A DNA stretch of 64,000 nucleotides from Cohnella zeiphila. GTDB taxonomy: Bacteria > Bacillota > Bacilli > Paenibacillales > Paenibacillaceae. A program made the translations under genes and the position numbers. Below the pieces are notes generated by a model. It was not told the DNA's origin and did no database searches. It saw nothing but the letters and a program-made list of their open reading frames with translations. The stretch covers positions 248,001-312,000 of the forward strand of contig NZ_JACJVO010000032.1 in the NCBI RefSeq assembly GCF_014212055.1, written 5' to 3'. This document shows positions 34,683 through 43,386 of this stretch, piece by piece; positions within the stretch are counted from its first letter, which is position 1, and each line of letters starts with the position of its first letter.

Positions 34683-35042
34683 ATGCAAAAGAACCCTGTC
34701 CAATGTCAATTCGTTGCGGCGCTGGATTCGATCGTCGGCAAATGGAAGCCGATGATCCTTTATCATTTGCTGCAGGGCGAACCGCTGCGGTTCAATGAGC
34801 TAAGAAGATTGCTGCCCGATATCACGCAAAGGATGCTGACGCTCCATCTGCGCGAATTGGAGGAGGAAGAGCTCGTTAAGCGGGTCATTTATCCGCAAAT
34901 CCCGCCGAAAGTGGAATACTCCATCACGGAATACGGCAAGAGCCTGTCTCCGATTTTGGAATCCTTGCATCAATGGGGAGCGGCCCATGTCGAGCGCAAG
35001 CGGCTCAAGGAGGCGAAAAATGAACAAACAGAAACGGACTAG
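34683..35042 (+). CDS. HxlR (DUF24) family regulator, probable quinone/redox sensor of YodB type
   Basis: A 119-residue winged-helix regulator, start MQKNPVQCQFVAALDSI after GGAGG. HxlR signatures are GKWKPMILYHLLQGEPLRFN, then ELRRLLPDITQRMLTLHLRE and LVKRVIYPQIPPKVEYSITE. The conserved N-terminal Cys of this family is at residue 8. In the Bacillus relatives YodB, CatR and HypR this Cys is oxidised or alkylated by quinones and hypochlorite, releasing DNA. Divergence from azoR strongly suggests it represses that gene. A strong terminator follows. Confidence 0.92.
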   Translation: MQKNPVQCQFVAALDSIVGKWKPMILYHLLQGEPLRFNELRRLLPDITQRMLTLHLRELEEEELVKRVIYPQIPPKVEYSITEYGKSLSPILESLHQWGAAHVERKRLKEAKNEQTETD

Positions 35043-35103
35043 CGTTCGATATGACGCCAGTCCGTATTATTGTCTAGATTGAACTCCAGGGTTTCTCGAC
35101 TTC

Positions 35104-35132
35104 CCGCTCTCCGAAAGGAGAGCGGTTTTTTT
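35104..35132 (+). terminator. Strong Rho-independent terminator after hxlR-type gene
   Basis: CCGCTCTCC, GAAA tetraloop, GGAGAGCGG and seven T residues. The remaining 150 bp before the first tail-collar gene show no other gene. Confidence 0.95.
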
Positions 35133-35285
35133 GCGTTTTTATAGGTCTTTTGGTCTTATTGCGGGACTTTTGTAGGTGATTTTTCAGTGTTTGTTAAGCG
35201 GGGGCAAGTATCATGAATGATAGTTCGACAATATTTGCCAAACTCGTTGAAGTAAGAAATAAGAATATAGAAGGGAGATCTCCGA

Positions 35286-35804
35286 ATGAGCGACCAGTAT
35301 CTTGGAGAGATTCGCATGTTTTCCGGCAATTATGCGCCGCAAGGATGGGCATTCTGCAACGGGCAGATCTTGAGCGTCAACGAAAACCAGGCTTTATTTT
35401 CTATACTCGGCGGTACATACGGCGGAGACGGGAAGACGACGTTCGCCCTGCCGGATCTTCGCGGACGTGTCCCGATCCACAACGGGACGAGCCCGCAGTC
35501 CGGAACCAAATTTGCCATTGGCCAGAAGGGCGGAACGGAGACGGTCACTCTGACGGAGGCGCAGTTGCCTGCGCATACGCATACAGTAAACGCCCAATCG
35601 GCGCCAGGCACGAACACGAACCCCACCAACAGCTTCTGGGCTACGAGCACGGTTAAGGAGTATTCGACAGCGGCTCCGAACTTGACGATGAGCGCAGCGG
35701 CCGTTTCGTACGAAGGCGCCAACCAGGAGCATGACAATATGATGCCTTTTTTTCCGGTGACGTTTATCATTGCCACTCAAGGTTTGTATCCGTCGCAAGG
35801 CTAA
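35286..35804 (+). CDS. Phage tail collar domain protein, Mdp (microcystin-dependent protein) type, copy 1
   Basis: A 172-residue protein with the tail-collar domain: YLGEIRMFSGNYAPQGWAFC, then NGQILSVNENQALFSILGGT, YGGDGKTTFALPDLRGRVPI and the C-terminal NMMPFFPVTFIIATQGLYPS. The collar fold occurs in phage short tail fibres; chromosomal trios of such genes are called mdpA-C or 'tail fiber protein' and are of unknown function. GAAGGGAGATCTCCGA precedes the start. It is the first of three tandem paralogues ahead of a giant SLH protein. No other tail gene, integrase or holin is nearby, so this is not an evident prophage. Confidence 0.9.
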   Translation: MSDQYLGEIRMFSGNYAPQGWAFCNGQILSVNENQALFSILGGTYGGDGKTTFALPDLRGRVPIHNGTSPQSGTKFAIGQKGGTETVTLTEAQLPAHTHTVNAQSAPGTNTNPTNSFWATSTVKEYSTAAPNLTMSAAAVSYEGANQEHDNMMPFFPVTFIIATQGLYPSQG

Positions 35805-35830
35805 AATTTACTTTAAGGAGGAAATGAAAG

Positions 35831-36328
35831 ATGGCAGAACCTTTTCTCGGCGAAATCCGTTCCTTCTCTTTCGGGATCATTCCGTCCGGCTGGGCGGCGT
35901 GCAACGGGCAACTGCTGCAAATTACACAGAACCAGGCCCTTTATACGATTCTCGGCACTCGCTTCGGCGGCGACGGAAAGACGACTTTCGCGTTGCCCAA
36001 TCTGCAAGGCCGCGCTCCGTTCGTCGCAAGTCCGACCGTTGCTGTCGGCACCGCCGGCGGCGAAGAGAGCCATATCCTGACGATCAACGAAATGCCGAAC
36101 CATACCCATCAGGCTTCGGCCGGCGCCGACGCGACGGCTTCCAGTCCGAGCGGCGCCTCGTGGGGAACTTCCTCGACCATTTCTTCCTATGACGCCAAGT
36201 CGAACACGACGATGTCTGCCAATGCTCTGGCCACGGCAGGCGGAAGTCAGGCGCATTCCAATATGCAGCCGTATCTCACAATCAATTATTGCATTGCCAT
36301 TCAAGGAATTTTCCCCCCGAAAAATTAA
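35831..36328 (+). CDS. Phage tail collar domain protein, Mdp type, copy 2
   Basis: A 165-residue paralogue of the previous gene: FLGEIRSFSFGIIPSGWAAC, NGQLLQITQNQALYTILGTR, FGGDGKTTFALPNLQGRAPF, then a low-complexity Ala/Ser/Thr-rich insert, and NMQPYLTINYCIAIQGIFPP. The insert differs in all three copies, while the two ends are well conserved, which suggests one structural frame with divergent tips. It starts 27 bp after copy 1 with AAGGAGGAAATG as ribosome site. It is probably cotranscribed with its neighbours. Confidence 0.9.
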   Translation: MAEPFLGEIRSFSFGIIPSGWAACNGQLLQITQNQALYTILGTRFGGDGKTTFALPNLQGRAPFVASPTVAVGTAGGEESHILTINEMPNHTHQASAGADATASSPSGASWGTSSTISSYDAKSNTTMSANALATAGGSQAHSNMQPYLTINYCIAIQGIFPPKN

Positions 36329-36345
36329 GAGGAGGACGACACGAT

Positions 36346-36873
36346 ATGGATCCTTATATTGGTGAAATCCGTTTGTTCGCGGGCGATTATGCGCCGTCCG
36401 GATGGGCGCTTTGCAATGGACAGCAATTGAACGTAGTAGGGAATCAAGCCTTATTTACCATTATCGGGACGACATACGGAGGAGATGGGAAGACCGTGTT
36501 TAATCTCCCGGATATGCAAAACCGAGTGCCGATTCACTGGGGACCCGGCAACGGATTGACTCCCCGCAACCTGGGGAAGGCAGGCGGGGATGCGACCGCT
36601 ACGCTGACCATGGATCAGATGCCGGTCCATAGCCATACGCCGAACGCCCAATCGGTCGCCGACTCCGAGAGCCCGACAGGGGCGGTTTGGGCTGCGACTC
36701 CGAGGTCGGGTAAAAAGCCGGGGCCGGATGCTTATTCGGCAACGCCATCCGTTCCGATGAACCCAATTGCTTTGAATGCGGTTGGAGGTAATCAGTCTCA
36801 TAACAATATGCAGCCTTATGTGGCTCTTCATTTTATTATTGCTCTGGAGGGTGTCTATCCTCTGAAGGCATGA
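36346..36873 (+). CDS. Phage tail collar domain protein, Mdp type, copy 3
   Basis: A 175-residue paralogue. The start at 36346 (MDPYIGEIRLFAGDYAPSGW) follows GAGGAGGACG; a longer frame to 36289 overlaps copy 2 and lacks a site. The same blocks occur: LCNGQQLNVVGNQALFTIIG, TYGGDGKTVFNLPDMQNRVP and NNMQPYVALHFIIALEGVYP. It lies 18 bp after copy 2. The next gene starts about 180 bp further, after an AT-rich spacer (36874-37053) in which I see no gene. Confidence 0.9.
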   Translation: MDPYIGEIRLFAGDYAPSGWALCNGQQLNVVGNQALFTIIGTTYGGDGKTVFNLPDMQNRVPIHWGPGNGLTPRNLGKAGGDATATLTMDQMPVHSHTPNAQSVADSESPTGAVWAATPRSGKKPGPDAYSATPSVPMNPIALNAVGGNQSHNNMQPYVALHFIIALEGVYPLKA

Positions 36874-37053
36874 AGGAAGTGCAGGAAACTTTATTGCAGA
36901 ACCAATTTATTTTCTTATCCGAGACTAAAAGAGGGTTTTGAAGAAATTACAGCTTCCTTGGATTTGGAATCGAAAATTAGCAGTTAGATTCAATTACGAT
37001 ATATGGCTGGGGTTGGAAGAATCTATATTTTGTTTGCAAGGGAGGATTGTTTT

Positions 37054-40000
37054 TTGAAGAGACTAAGCGCTTTTTTTGCCGTTATTCTTTTTTTAAGCAT
37101 GTTCAGTATGGGCAATTTCATTTTATTCGCTCGTCATACGGAGGCAGAGTCTGCCGCGACGCCACAGAAGATAGATGGCGAATTAGTGGCCGATAGTGCG
37201 GATTATTCCTTTAAGAGACCCAAATTTCCGTTTGATTTGGCTTCACCCGAACCAACGGATTACACGAATTTACAAACAGCTAGCAACATTGTTCTGGATG
37301 GTAATAATCAAAAAGAGACAATGACCGACAGCTATTCGTTTTTTACCCGTACCTTAGAACCCGATACGACAAGCAACTATACGATTGAAGTGTCTTCCGA
37401 TTCGGAACGCACCAATTTACCGTCGTACGTTGATGGTGACGAAGATTGGAACAATCCCAACGATACGGTGATGCTTCTTTATTCCTATCCGTTTCATCCG
37501 GCGGACCCGACGGAAGGCTTGCTCTATGCGAACGATGACATCGATGTCGCAGATTATCGATCTTCGCTTAGCGGGATTCCTCTGGAAGCAGGGTCTAAAT
37601 ATGATTTGGTCATCACCAGCTATTCTGCCAGCATTTTGGGAAAAGTCGGGGTTGACGTTACGGACACCAATGGAGTTGGACGCGTTACCGTAACTTCGAA
37701 CGATTATTCCTCGGACGCACCGCCGCAGAACAGCACGCCTGTGTTCACCTCTGCGGCTGCGGCGAATTTTGCCGAGAATCAATCCGGAACAGTTTACGAG
37801 GCAGCAGCAACAGGCACCGGAGCCGTCACTTATGCCATCACCGGCGGGAACGATCAGGACAAGTTCTCGATTGATCCTGCCACCGGAGATATGGTTTTCA
37901 AAGGCGCTCCTAATTATGAACAGCCTGCGGATGCGAATGGAGATAACGTATATGAGGTTGCGATAACGGCAACCGATAGCAACGGAAGCGCGGTTCAAGA
38001 TGTTTCCATTACCGTAACCGACATTAACGATGTCAGTTTTTCGACCTTGGAGGATAACGGGAATATTGAAGTAGATTCGGATACAGGGGTTTACAGCCTT
38101 ACGAGGTCGGTGACAGACGGCGAAACCGCCGATATTGCTTTCCAATCACCTGTATATCTTGAAGTCGTTGATGTTGGTGTTAATGCGGGGACTTTTCCCG
38201 GCGGTTTATATGCAATATCCGAAGACGGCAATTCGGTTGCACTGACTATTCAGGCGCAGGACGGTTACACGTTTGATTTATCGAGTTTCAAATACGCTGC
38301 TGATTCACAAGTTGATGATATTCAAGTAAATTATACATCCGGGGGAGTGGCTTACGATCCTGAATATCCGGTAACCCAGGATGGTTCGAGCGGATACTCC
38401 ATTATAAATAACTTTGATCATTCGGTTAACGATGTAAGCCAAGTAACGATTACGGCTAGTGGTTATGTTGAATTGCAAGACTTTGAGATCAAGGATATTA
38501 AAGAAGCCACGGCGGCGCCGGAGACGACGCCCGCGGCGAGCATCGACTACGCGAACGAAGAGCTGATCGGCTTGACGCCGGGCGCCTCGTACACGATCAA
38601 CGGCGAAAGCCAAACGGCGGACGTCAGCGGCAAGCTGTCCCTTGACAACAGCTGGCTGGGCACGACGCTGAGCATCGTGAAAGTCGGCAACGGCACGACG
38701 ACGACGGACAGTGAGACGCAGTCGCTGGCGGTGCCGGGCCGCGCGAGCGCGCCGACCGGCGTCGGCAAGACGGACGAGACGGTCGTGGGTGCGAGCGACG
38801 GCTCCATCACAAGCGTCACGAGCGCGATGGAATATCGGGCAAGCGGCGAGAGCGCGTGGACGGCGATTACGGGCACGAGCGTGACGGAATTGGCGCCGGG
38901 CACGTACGACGTGAGGACGAAGGCGACGGGATCGGCGTTCGCGTCGGCGGCAACGAGCGTGACGATCGCAGCGGCCACGGCGACGCCGGAGACGACGCCC
39001 GCGGCGAGCATCGACTACGCGAATGAAGAGCTGATCGGCTTGACGCCGGGCGCCTCGTACACGATCAACGGCGAAAGCCAAACGGCGGATGAGAACGGCG
39101 AGCTGTCCCTTGACAGCAGCTGGCTGGGCACGACGCTGAGCATCGTGAAAGTCGGCAACGGCACGACGACGACGGACAGTGAGGTGCAGTCGCTGGCGGT
39201 GCCGAGCCGTGCGGACGCGCCGACCGGCGTCGGCAAGACGGACGAGACGGTCGTGGGTGCGAGCGACGGTTCCATCACAAGCGTCACGAGCGCGATGGAA
39301 TATCGGGCAAGCGGCGAGAGCGCGTGGACGGCGATTACGGGCACGAGCGTGACGGAATTGGCGCCGGGCACGTACGACGTGAGGACGAAAGCGACGGGAT
39401 CGGCGTTCGCGTCGGCGACAACGAGCGTGACGATCGGCGCGGCCACGGCGACGCCGGAGACGACGCCCGCGGCGAGCATCGACTACGCGAGCGAAGAGCT
39501 GATCGGCTTGACGCCGGGCGTCTCGTACACGATCAACGGCGAGAGCCAAACGGCGGACGTCAGCGGCAAGCTGTCCCTTGACAGCAGTTGGCTGGGCACG
39601 ACGCTGAGCATCGTGAAAGTCGGCAACGGCACGACGACGACGGACAGTGAGGCGCAGTCGCTGGCGGTGCCGAGCCGTGCGGGCGCGCCGACCGGCGTCG
39701 GCAAGACGGACGAGACGGTCGTGGGTGCGAGCGACGGTTCCATCACAAGCGTCACGAGCGCGATGGAATATCGGGCAAGCGGCGAGAGCGAGTGGACGGC
39801 GATTACGGGCACGAGCGTGACGGAATTGGCGCCGGGCACGTACGACGTGAGGACGAAAGCGACGGGATCGGCGTTCGCGTCGGCGGAAACGAGCGTGACG
39901 ATCGACGCGGCCACGACGTCACCGGAAGCGAAGCCTGCGGCGACGGTCGATTATGCGAACGAAAAGCTGACGGGGCTGACGCCGGGCGCTGCTTACACGG

Positions 40001-42903
40001 TGAGCGGCGAGAGCCAAACGGCGGATGAGAACGGCGAGCTGGCCCTAGACAGCAGCTGGCTGGGCACGACGCTGAGCATCGTGAAAGTCGGCAGCGGCAC
40101 GACGACGGACAGCGCGGCGCAATCGCTGGCGGTACCGAGCCGTGCGGACGCGCCGACCGGCGTCGGCAAGACGGACGAGACGGCCGTGGGTGCGAGCGAC
40201 GGTTTCATCACAAGCGTCACGAGCGAGATGGAATATCGGGCCAGCGGCGAGAGCGAGTGGACGGCGATTACGGGCACGAGCGTGACGGGATTGGCGCCGG
40301 GCACGTACGACGTGAGGACGAAGGCGACGGGATCGGCGTTCGCGTCGGCGGAAACGAGCGTGACGATCGCAGCGGCCACGGCGACGCCGGAGACGACGCC
40401 CGCGGCGAACATCGACTACGCGAACGAAGAGCTGATCGGCTTGACGCCGGGCGCCTCGTACACGATCAACGGCGAAAGCCAAACGGCGGACGTCAGCGGC
40501 AAGCTGTCCCTTGACAGCAGTTGGCTGGGCACGACGCTGAGCATCGTGAAAGTCGGCAACGGCACGACGACGACGGACAGTGAGGCGCAGTCGCTGGCGG
40601 TGCCGAGCCGTGCGGGCGCGCCGACCGGCGTCGGCAAGACGGACGAGACGGTCGTGGGTGCGAGCGACGGTTCCATCAGAAGCGTCACGAGCGCGATGGA
40701 ATATCGGGCAAGCGGCGAGAGCGCGTGGACGGCGATTACGGGCACGAGCGTGACGGAATTGGCGCCGGGCACGTACGACGTGAGGACGAAGGCGACGGGA
40801 TCGGCGTTCGCGTCGGCGGCAACGAGCGTGACGATCGCAGCGGCCACGTCGACGCCGGAGACGACGCCCGCGGCGAGCATCGACTACGCGAACGAAGAGC
40901 TGATCGGCTTGACGCCGGGCGCCTCGTACACGATCAACGGCGAAAGCCAAACGGCGGACGTCAGCGGCAAGCTGTCCCTTGACAACAGCTGGCTGGGCAC
41001 GACGCTGAGCATCGTGAAAGTCGGCAACGGCACGACGACGACGGACAGCGCGGCGCAAAGCCTTGTGATCGCACGGCGTCCGTCGGTGCCGTCTGTCAGC
41101 GCGGACGACGAAAGCAATTTGATTGTGGGTCTTAACACGACGATGGAGTTCTCCGTCGATAACGGAGCCTACATGAAATACGACGGCACGAACCCGCCGA
41201 ATCTATCGGGGGCTCATAGCGTAAAAGTTCGTCTTGCAGCGACCGCTTCGGCGCCCTCCAGTTACGAAGCGACTCTAATTTATATGGCAGATTCGGCTGT
41301 GGGACTGACGATTTCATCCAGTGACCCAAGAGGCGCGGCAAACGACGGCAAGACGAAGCTCGAAGTGACAGAGACGCTGCCCGCCGGACATAAGCTGGTT
41401 TATTTCAACTTCGGTTCTGGTCCTGTCGTCGTGCCGAAAGTTGGCGATGCATTGACGGGTTACTCCAATCTGCCGGACAGCAGGGTGGTTCCCGCATCCA
41501 ATGGCGACATGTTCGGCGTAGCGGAAGTGGACGCGGATGGCAAGGTCGTGCATTTCGGCCAAGCTATAGCGAACGTCGTCGTTGAACCGATTGTAGTCAC
41601 CGACCCGGGTACTTCCGTTCCCACGCAAAACGCCGGCTCGGGAACTTCGCAAAGCGACGTCGTCGTGCTCGTCAACGGCAAAGTAGAGAACGCAGGCAGA
41701 GCGACGACGACAACCGTGAACAACCAGACGGTTACGACCGTCGCCGTTGATCCGGACAAACTGAACGAGAAGCTCGCGGCGGAAGGCAATAACGCCGTGG
41801 TCACTATCCCGGTCAACTCCGGATCGGATGTGGTGATCGGCGAGCTCACGGCCCAAATGGTCAAAAACATGGAGCAGAAGCAAGCGGTCGTACAGATCAA
41901 GACGCCGCAAGCAACCTATTCGTTGCCTGCCAATCAAATTAACGTCGACTCGATCTCCAGCCAACTCGGGCAGACGGCGAACCTGGAAGATATTAAAATC
42001 CGGATTCAGATCGCCGCACCGTCAGCGGAAGCGGCGAAGGCGGCCGAGGATGCGGCTTCGGCAGGCGGCTTTACGCCTGTCGTCACTCCGGTTGAATTCA
42101 CGGTCAAAGGAACGTACAACGGTCAGACCGTCGAAGTCAGCCGGTTCAACTCCTACGTGGAGCGGACGATCGCGATTCCCGACGGGGTCGATCCGGGCAA
42201 AATCACGACCGGAATCGTCATCGATCCGGACGGAACCGTGCGCCACGTGCCGACCAAGATCTCGAGGATCGAAGGGAAGTACTACGCGGTCATCAACAGC
42301 TTGACCAACAGCTTGTACTCGGTCGTCTGGCATCCGATCGAATTCCAGGACGTCGAGAACCATTGGGCCCAGAATGCGGTGAACGACATGGGCTCGCGCA
42401 TGATCGTAGACGGCACGGGCAACGGGCTGTTCAGCCCCGACCGGAGCATGACGCGCGCGGAGTTCGCGGCGATGATCGTGCGGGCGCTGGGGCTGAAAGT
42501 AGAGAGCGGCCTGTCCACTTTCGCCGACGTAAGCGCCTCGGCATGGTATGTAGGCGCGGTGCAGACCGCTTACGATTACAAGCTGATCAACGGCTTTGGC
42601 GACGGTCTTTTTCACCCGATGGAGGAGATCACCCGCGAGCAGGCGATGGCGATCATCGATAAAGCGATGGCCATTACCGGCCTGCAGGCCCAATTCCGGC
42701 AGGTAGACGCGGATACGCTGCTTCGTCCGTTCGCGGACGCAGCGAAGGTGTCTTCCTGGGCGAAGGAGGACGTGGCGAGAAGCTTGCAAGCCGGCGTCGT
42801 AACCGGCCGGAACGGGCATGAGCTCGATCCGCAAGCTTCGATCACCAGAGCAGAGATCGCCGCCATGATTCAAAGACTGCTGCAAAAATCCGATCTGATC
42901 TAA
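37054..42903 (+). CDS. Giant secreted S-layer-anchored protein with cadherin-like domain, 156-aa repeats and three SLH domains
   Basis: About 1949 residues. Start TTG at 37054 follows AAGGGAGG by 8 bp; the open frame to 37003 has no site. The signal peptide (LKRLSAFFAVILFLSMFSMG) is followed by a beta-rich region of about 200 residues, a cadherin-like domain (FTSAAAANFAENQSGTVYEA; DKFSIDPATGDMVFKGAPNY; EVAITATDSNGSAV), an unassigned beta-rich segment, then six tandem 156-residue units (array at 38506-41060), a linker region, and C-terminal SLH domains (FQDVENHWAQNAVNDMGSRM; FADVSASAWYVGAVQTAYDY; FADAAKVSSWAKEDVARSLQ). SLH domains bind pyruvylated cell-wall polymers, so this is a long surface stalk or adhesin. 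The N-terminal part is visibly more AT-rich than the repeats. It follows the three collar genes in the same direction. Confidence 0.93.
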   Translation: MKRLSAFFAVILFLSMFSMGNFILFARHTEAESAATPQKIDGELVADSADYSFKRPKFPFDLASPEPTDYTNLQTASNIVLDGNNQKETMTDSYSFFTRTLEPDTTSNYTIEVSSDSERTNLPSYVDGDEDWNNPNDTVMLLYSYPFHPADPTEGLLYANDDIDVADYRSSLSGIPLEAGSKYDLVITSYSASILGKVGVDVTDTNGVGRVTVTSNDYSSDAPPQNSTPVFTSAAAANFAENQSGTVYEAAATGTGAVTYAITGGNDQDKFSIDPATGDMVFKGAPNYEQPADANGDNVYEVAITATDSNGSAVQDVSITVTDINDVSFSTLEDNGNIEVDSDTGVYSLTRSVTDGETADIAFQSPVYLEVVDVGVNAGTFPGGLYAISEDGNSVALTIQAQDGYTFDLSSFKYAADSQVDDIQVNYTSGGVAYDPEYPVTQDGSSGYSIINNFDHSVNDVSQVTITASGYVELQDFEIKDIKEATAAPETTPAASIDYANEELIGLTPGASYTINGESQTADVSGKLSLDNSWLGTTLSIVKVGNGTTTTDSETQSLAVPGRASAPTGVGKTDETVVGASDGSITSVTSAMEYRASGESAWTAITGTSVTELAPGTYDVRTKATGSAFASAATSVTIAAATATPETTPAASIDYANEELIGLTPGASYTINGESQTADENGELSLDSSWLGTTLSIVKVGNGTTTTDSEVQSLAVPSRADAPTGVGKTDETVVGASDGSITSVTSAMEYRASGESAWTAITGTSVTELAPGTYDVRTKATGSAFASATTSVTIGAATATPETTPAASIDYASEELIGLTPGVSYTINGESQTADVSGKLSLDSSWLGTTLSIVKVGNGTTTTDSEAQSLAVPSRAGAPTGVGKTDETVVGASDGSITSVTSAMEYRASGESEWTAITGTSVTELAPGTYDVRTKATGSAFASAETSVTIDAATTSPEAKPAATVDYANEKLTGLTPGAAYTVSGESQTADENGELALDSSWLGTTLSIVKVGSGTTTDSAAQSLAVPSRADAPTGVGKTDETAVGASDGFITSVTSEMEYRASGESEWTAITGTSVTGLAPGTYDVRTKATGSAFASAETSVTIAAATATPETTPAANIDYANEELIGLTPGASYTINGESQTADVSGKLSLDSSWLGTTLSIVKVGNGTTTTDSEAQSLAVPSRAGAPTGVGKTDETVVGASDGSIRSVTSAMEYRASGESAWTAITGTSVTELAPGTYDVRTKATGSAFASAATSVTIAAATSTPETTPAASIDYANEELIGLTPGASYTINGESQTADVSGKLSLDNSWLGTTLSIVKVGNGTTTTDSAAQSLVIARRPSVPSVSADDESNLIVGLNTTMEFSVDNGAYMKYDGTNPPNLSGAHSVKVRLAATASAPSSYEATLIYMADSAVGLTISSSDPRGAANDGKTKLEVTETLPAGHKLVYFNFGSGPVVVPKVGDALTGYSNLPDSRVVPASNGDMFGVAEVDADGKVVHFGQAIANVVVEPIVVTDPGTSVPTQNAGSGTSQSDVVVLVNGKVENAGRATTTTVNNQTVTTVAVDPDKLNEKLAAEGNNAVVTIPVNSGSDVVIGELTAQMVKNMEQKQAVVQIKTPQATYSLPANQINVDSISSQLGQTANLEDIKIRIQIAAPSAEAAKAAEDAASAGGFTPVVTPVEFTVKGTYNGQTVEVSRFNSYVERTIAIPDGVDPGKITTGIVIDPDGTVRHVPTKISRIEGKYYAVINSLTNSLYSVVWHPIEFQDVENHWAQNAVNDMGSRMIVDGTGNGLFSPDRSMTRAEFAAMIVRALGLKVESGLSTFADVSASAWYVGAVQTAYDYKLINGFGDGLFHPMEEITREQAMAIIDKAMAITGLQAQFRQVDADTLLRPFADAAKVSSWAKEDVARSLQAGVVTGRNGHELDPQASITRAEIAAMIQRLLQKSDLI
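38506..41060 (+). repeat. Six tandem 468-bp coding repeats inside the SLH protein gene
   Basis: Units start at 38506, 38974, 39442, 39910, 40375 and 40843. Four of the five complete units are 468 bp; the fourth (39910-40374) is 465 bp (one codon lost in the TTTTD run) and is also the most diverged. The sixth is partial and diverges near 41060. Each unit encodes 156 residues made of two parts: one around SIDYANEELIGLTPGASYTI and one around VGKTDETVVGASDGSITSVT plus LAPGTYDVRTKATGSAFASA. Copies are nearly identical even at silent positions, indicating recent duplication or conversion. Confidence 0.95.
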
Positions 42904-42954
42904 CGGCCGGCTCAGGCGTATGGCGAACGGTCGAGCCGAGAGGAGAGCATACAC

Positions 42955-43150
42955 TCCAAGCGCTAACGAATCCTAACGGCGCTATTTCGGCAAAATCAAG
43001 GAGAAGCCGATCGTAACGAATCAGATAGACCTTATTCGGGCGGTTGACGGCAGAATGCGGAATGAATCGGGCAAATAAGCCTCCTCCGATTCGTTTAGAA
43101 CGCAAACCTCTCTCATTTTTGCCAAATAAGAACGTGTGGTTTCGTTAGCG
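42955..43150. repeat. Dispersed intergenic repeat, family 2, copy A, in a 483-bp gap
   Basis: The gap 42904-43386 has no gene. Blocks here (CTAACGAATCCTAACGGCGC; GGAGAAGCCGAT; CCTTATTCGG; and at 43118-43150 the inverse of CTAACGAAACC...TTCTTATTTGG) recur in the same kind of order in the gap at 62120-62270. The remainder of the gap holds the hairpin at 43233-43281 and the promoter of the next gene. Confidence 0.6.
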
Positions 43151-43232
43151 AGCGAGGTCGGAGTGACGCTCGAATGCTTGCGTGGCACAACGTGCCGCTG
43201 AGCCGGTCGATCCGCCGAGAGAACAGATAGAC

Positions 43233-43281
43233 AAGGTTGTCCCTAGAATCGCCGTCCGGGCGTTCGGGGACAACCTTTTTT
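43233..43281 (+). terminator. Long hairpin with T run upstream of the secreted protein gene
   Basis: AAGGTTGTCCC pairs with GGGGACAACCTT around a loop that holds a smaller CGCC/GGCG hairpin, followed by TTTTTT. It looks like a terminator for read-through from the SLH gene. Confidence 0.65.
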
Positions 43282-43386
43282 CATTCTATTTTTTATGGTG
43301 CGTTTACAGGATTCTACCACTTTTGACGGATGGCTGTGATAGACTAGAGGCGAAATCCATAAAAACAAGCCGACAGGAGGAAAAGG

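Noticed and set aside
35286..36873. Prophage or tailocin
   Set aside because: Only collar-domain genes are present; no structural, lysis, integrase or regulatory phage genes occur on either side.
38305..41058. Long reverse-strand open frames across the repeat array (over 400 and 330 codons, Arg-rich)
   Set aside because: They are antisense shadows of the GC-rich repeats, have no ribosome sites and Arg/Ala-rich composition; the plus-strand frame encodes a coherent secreted SLH protein.
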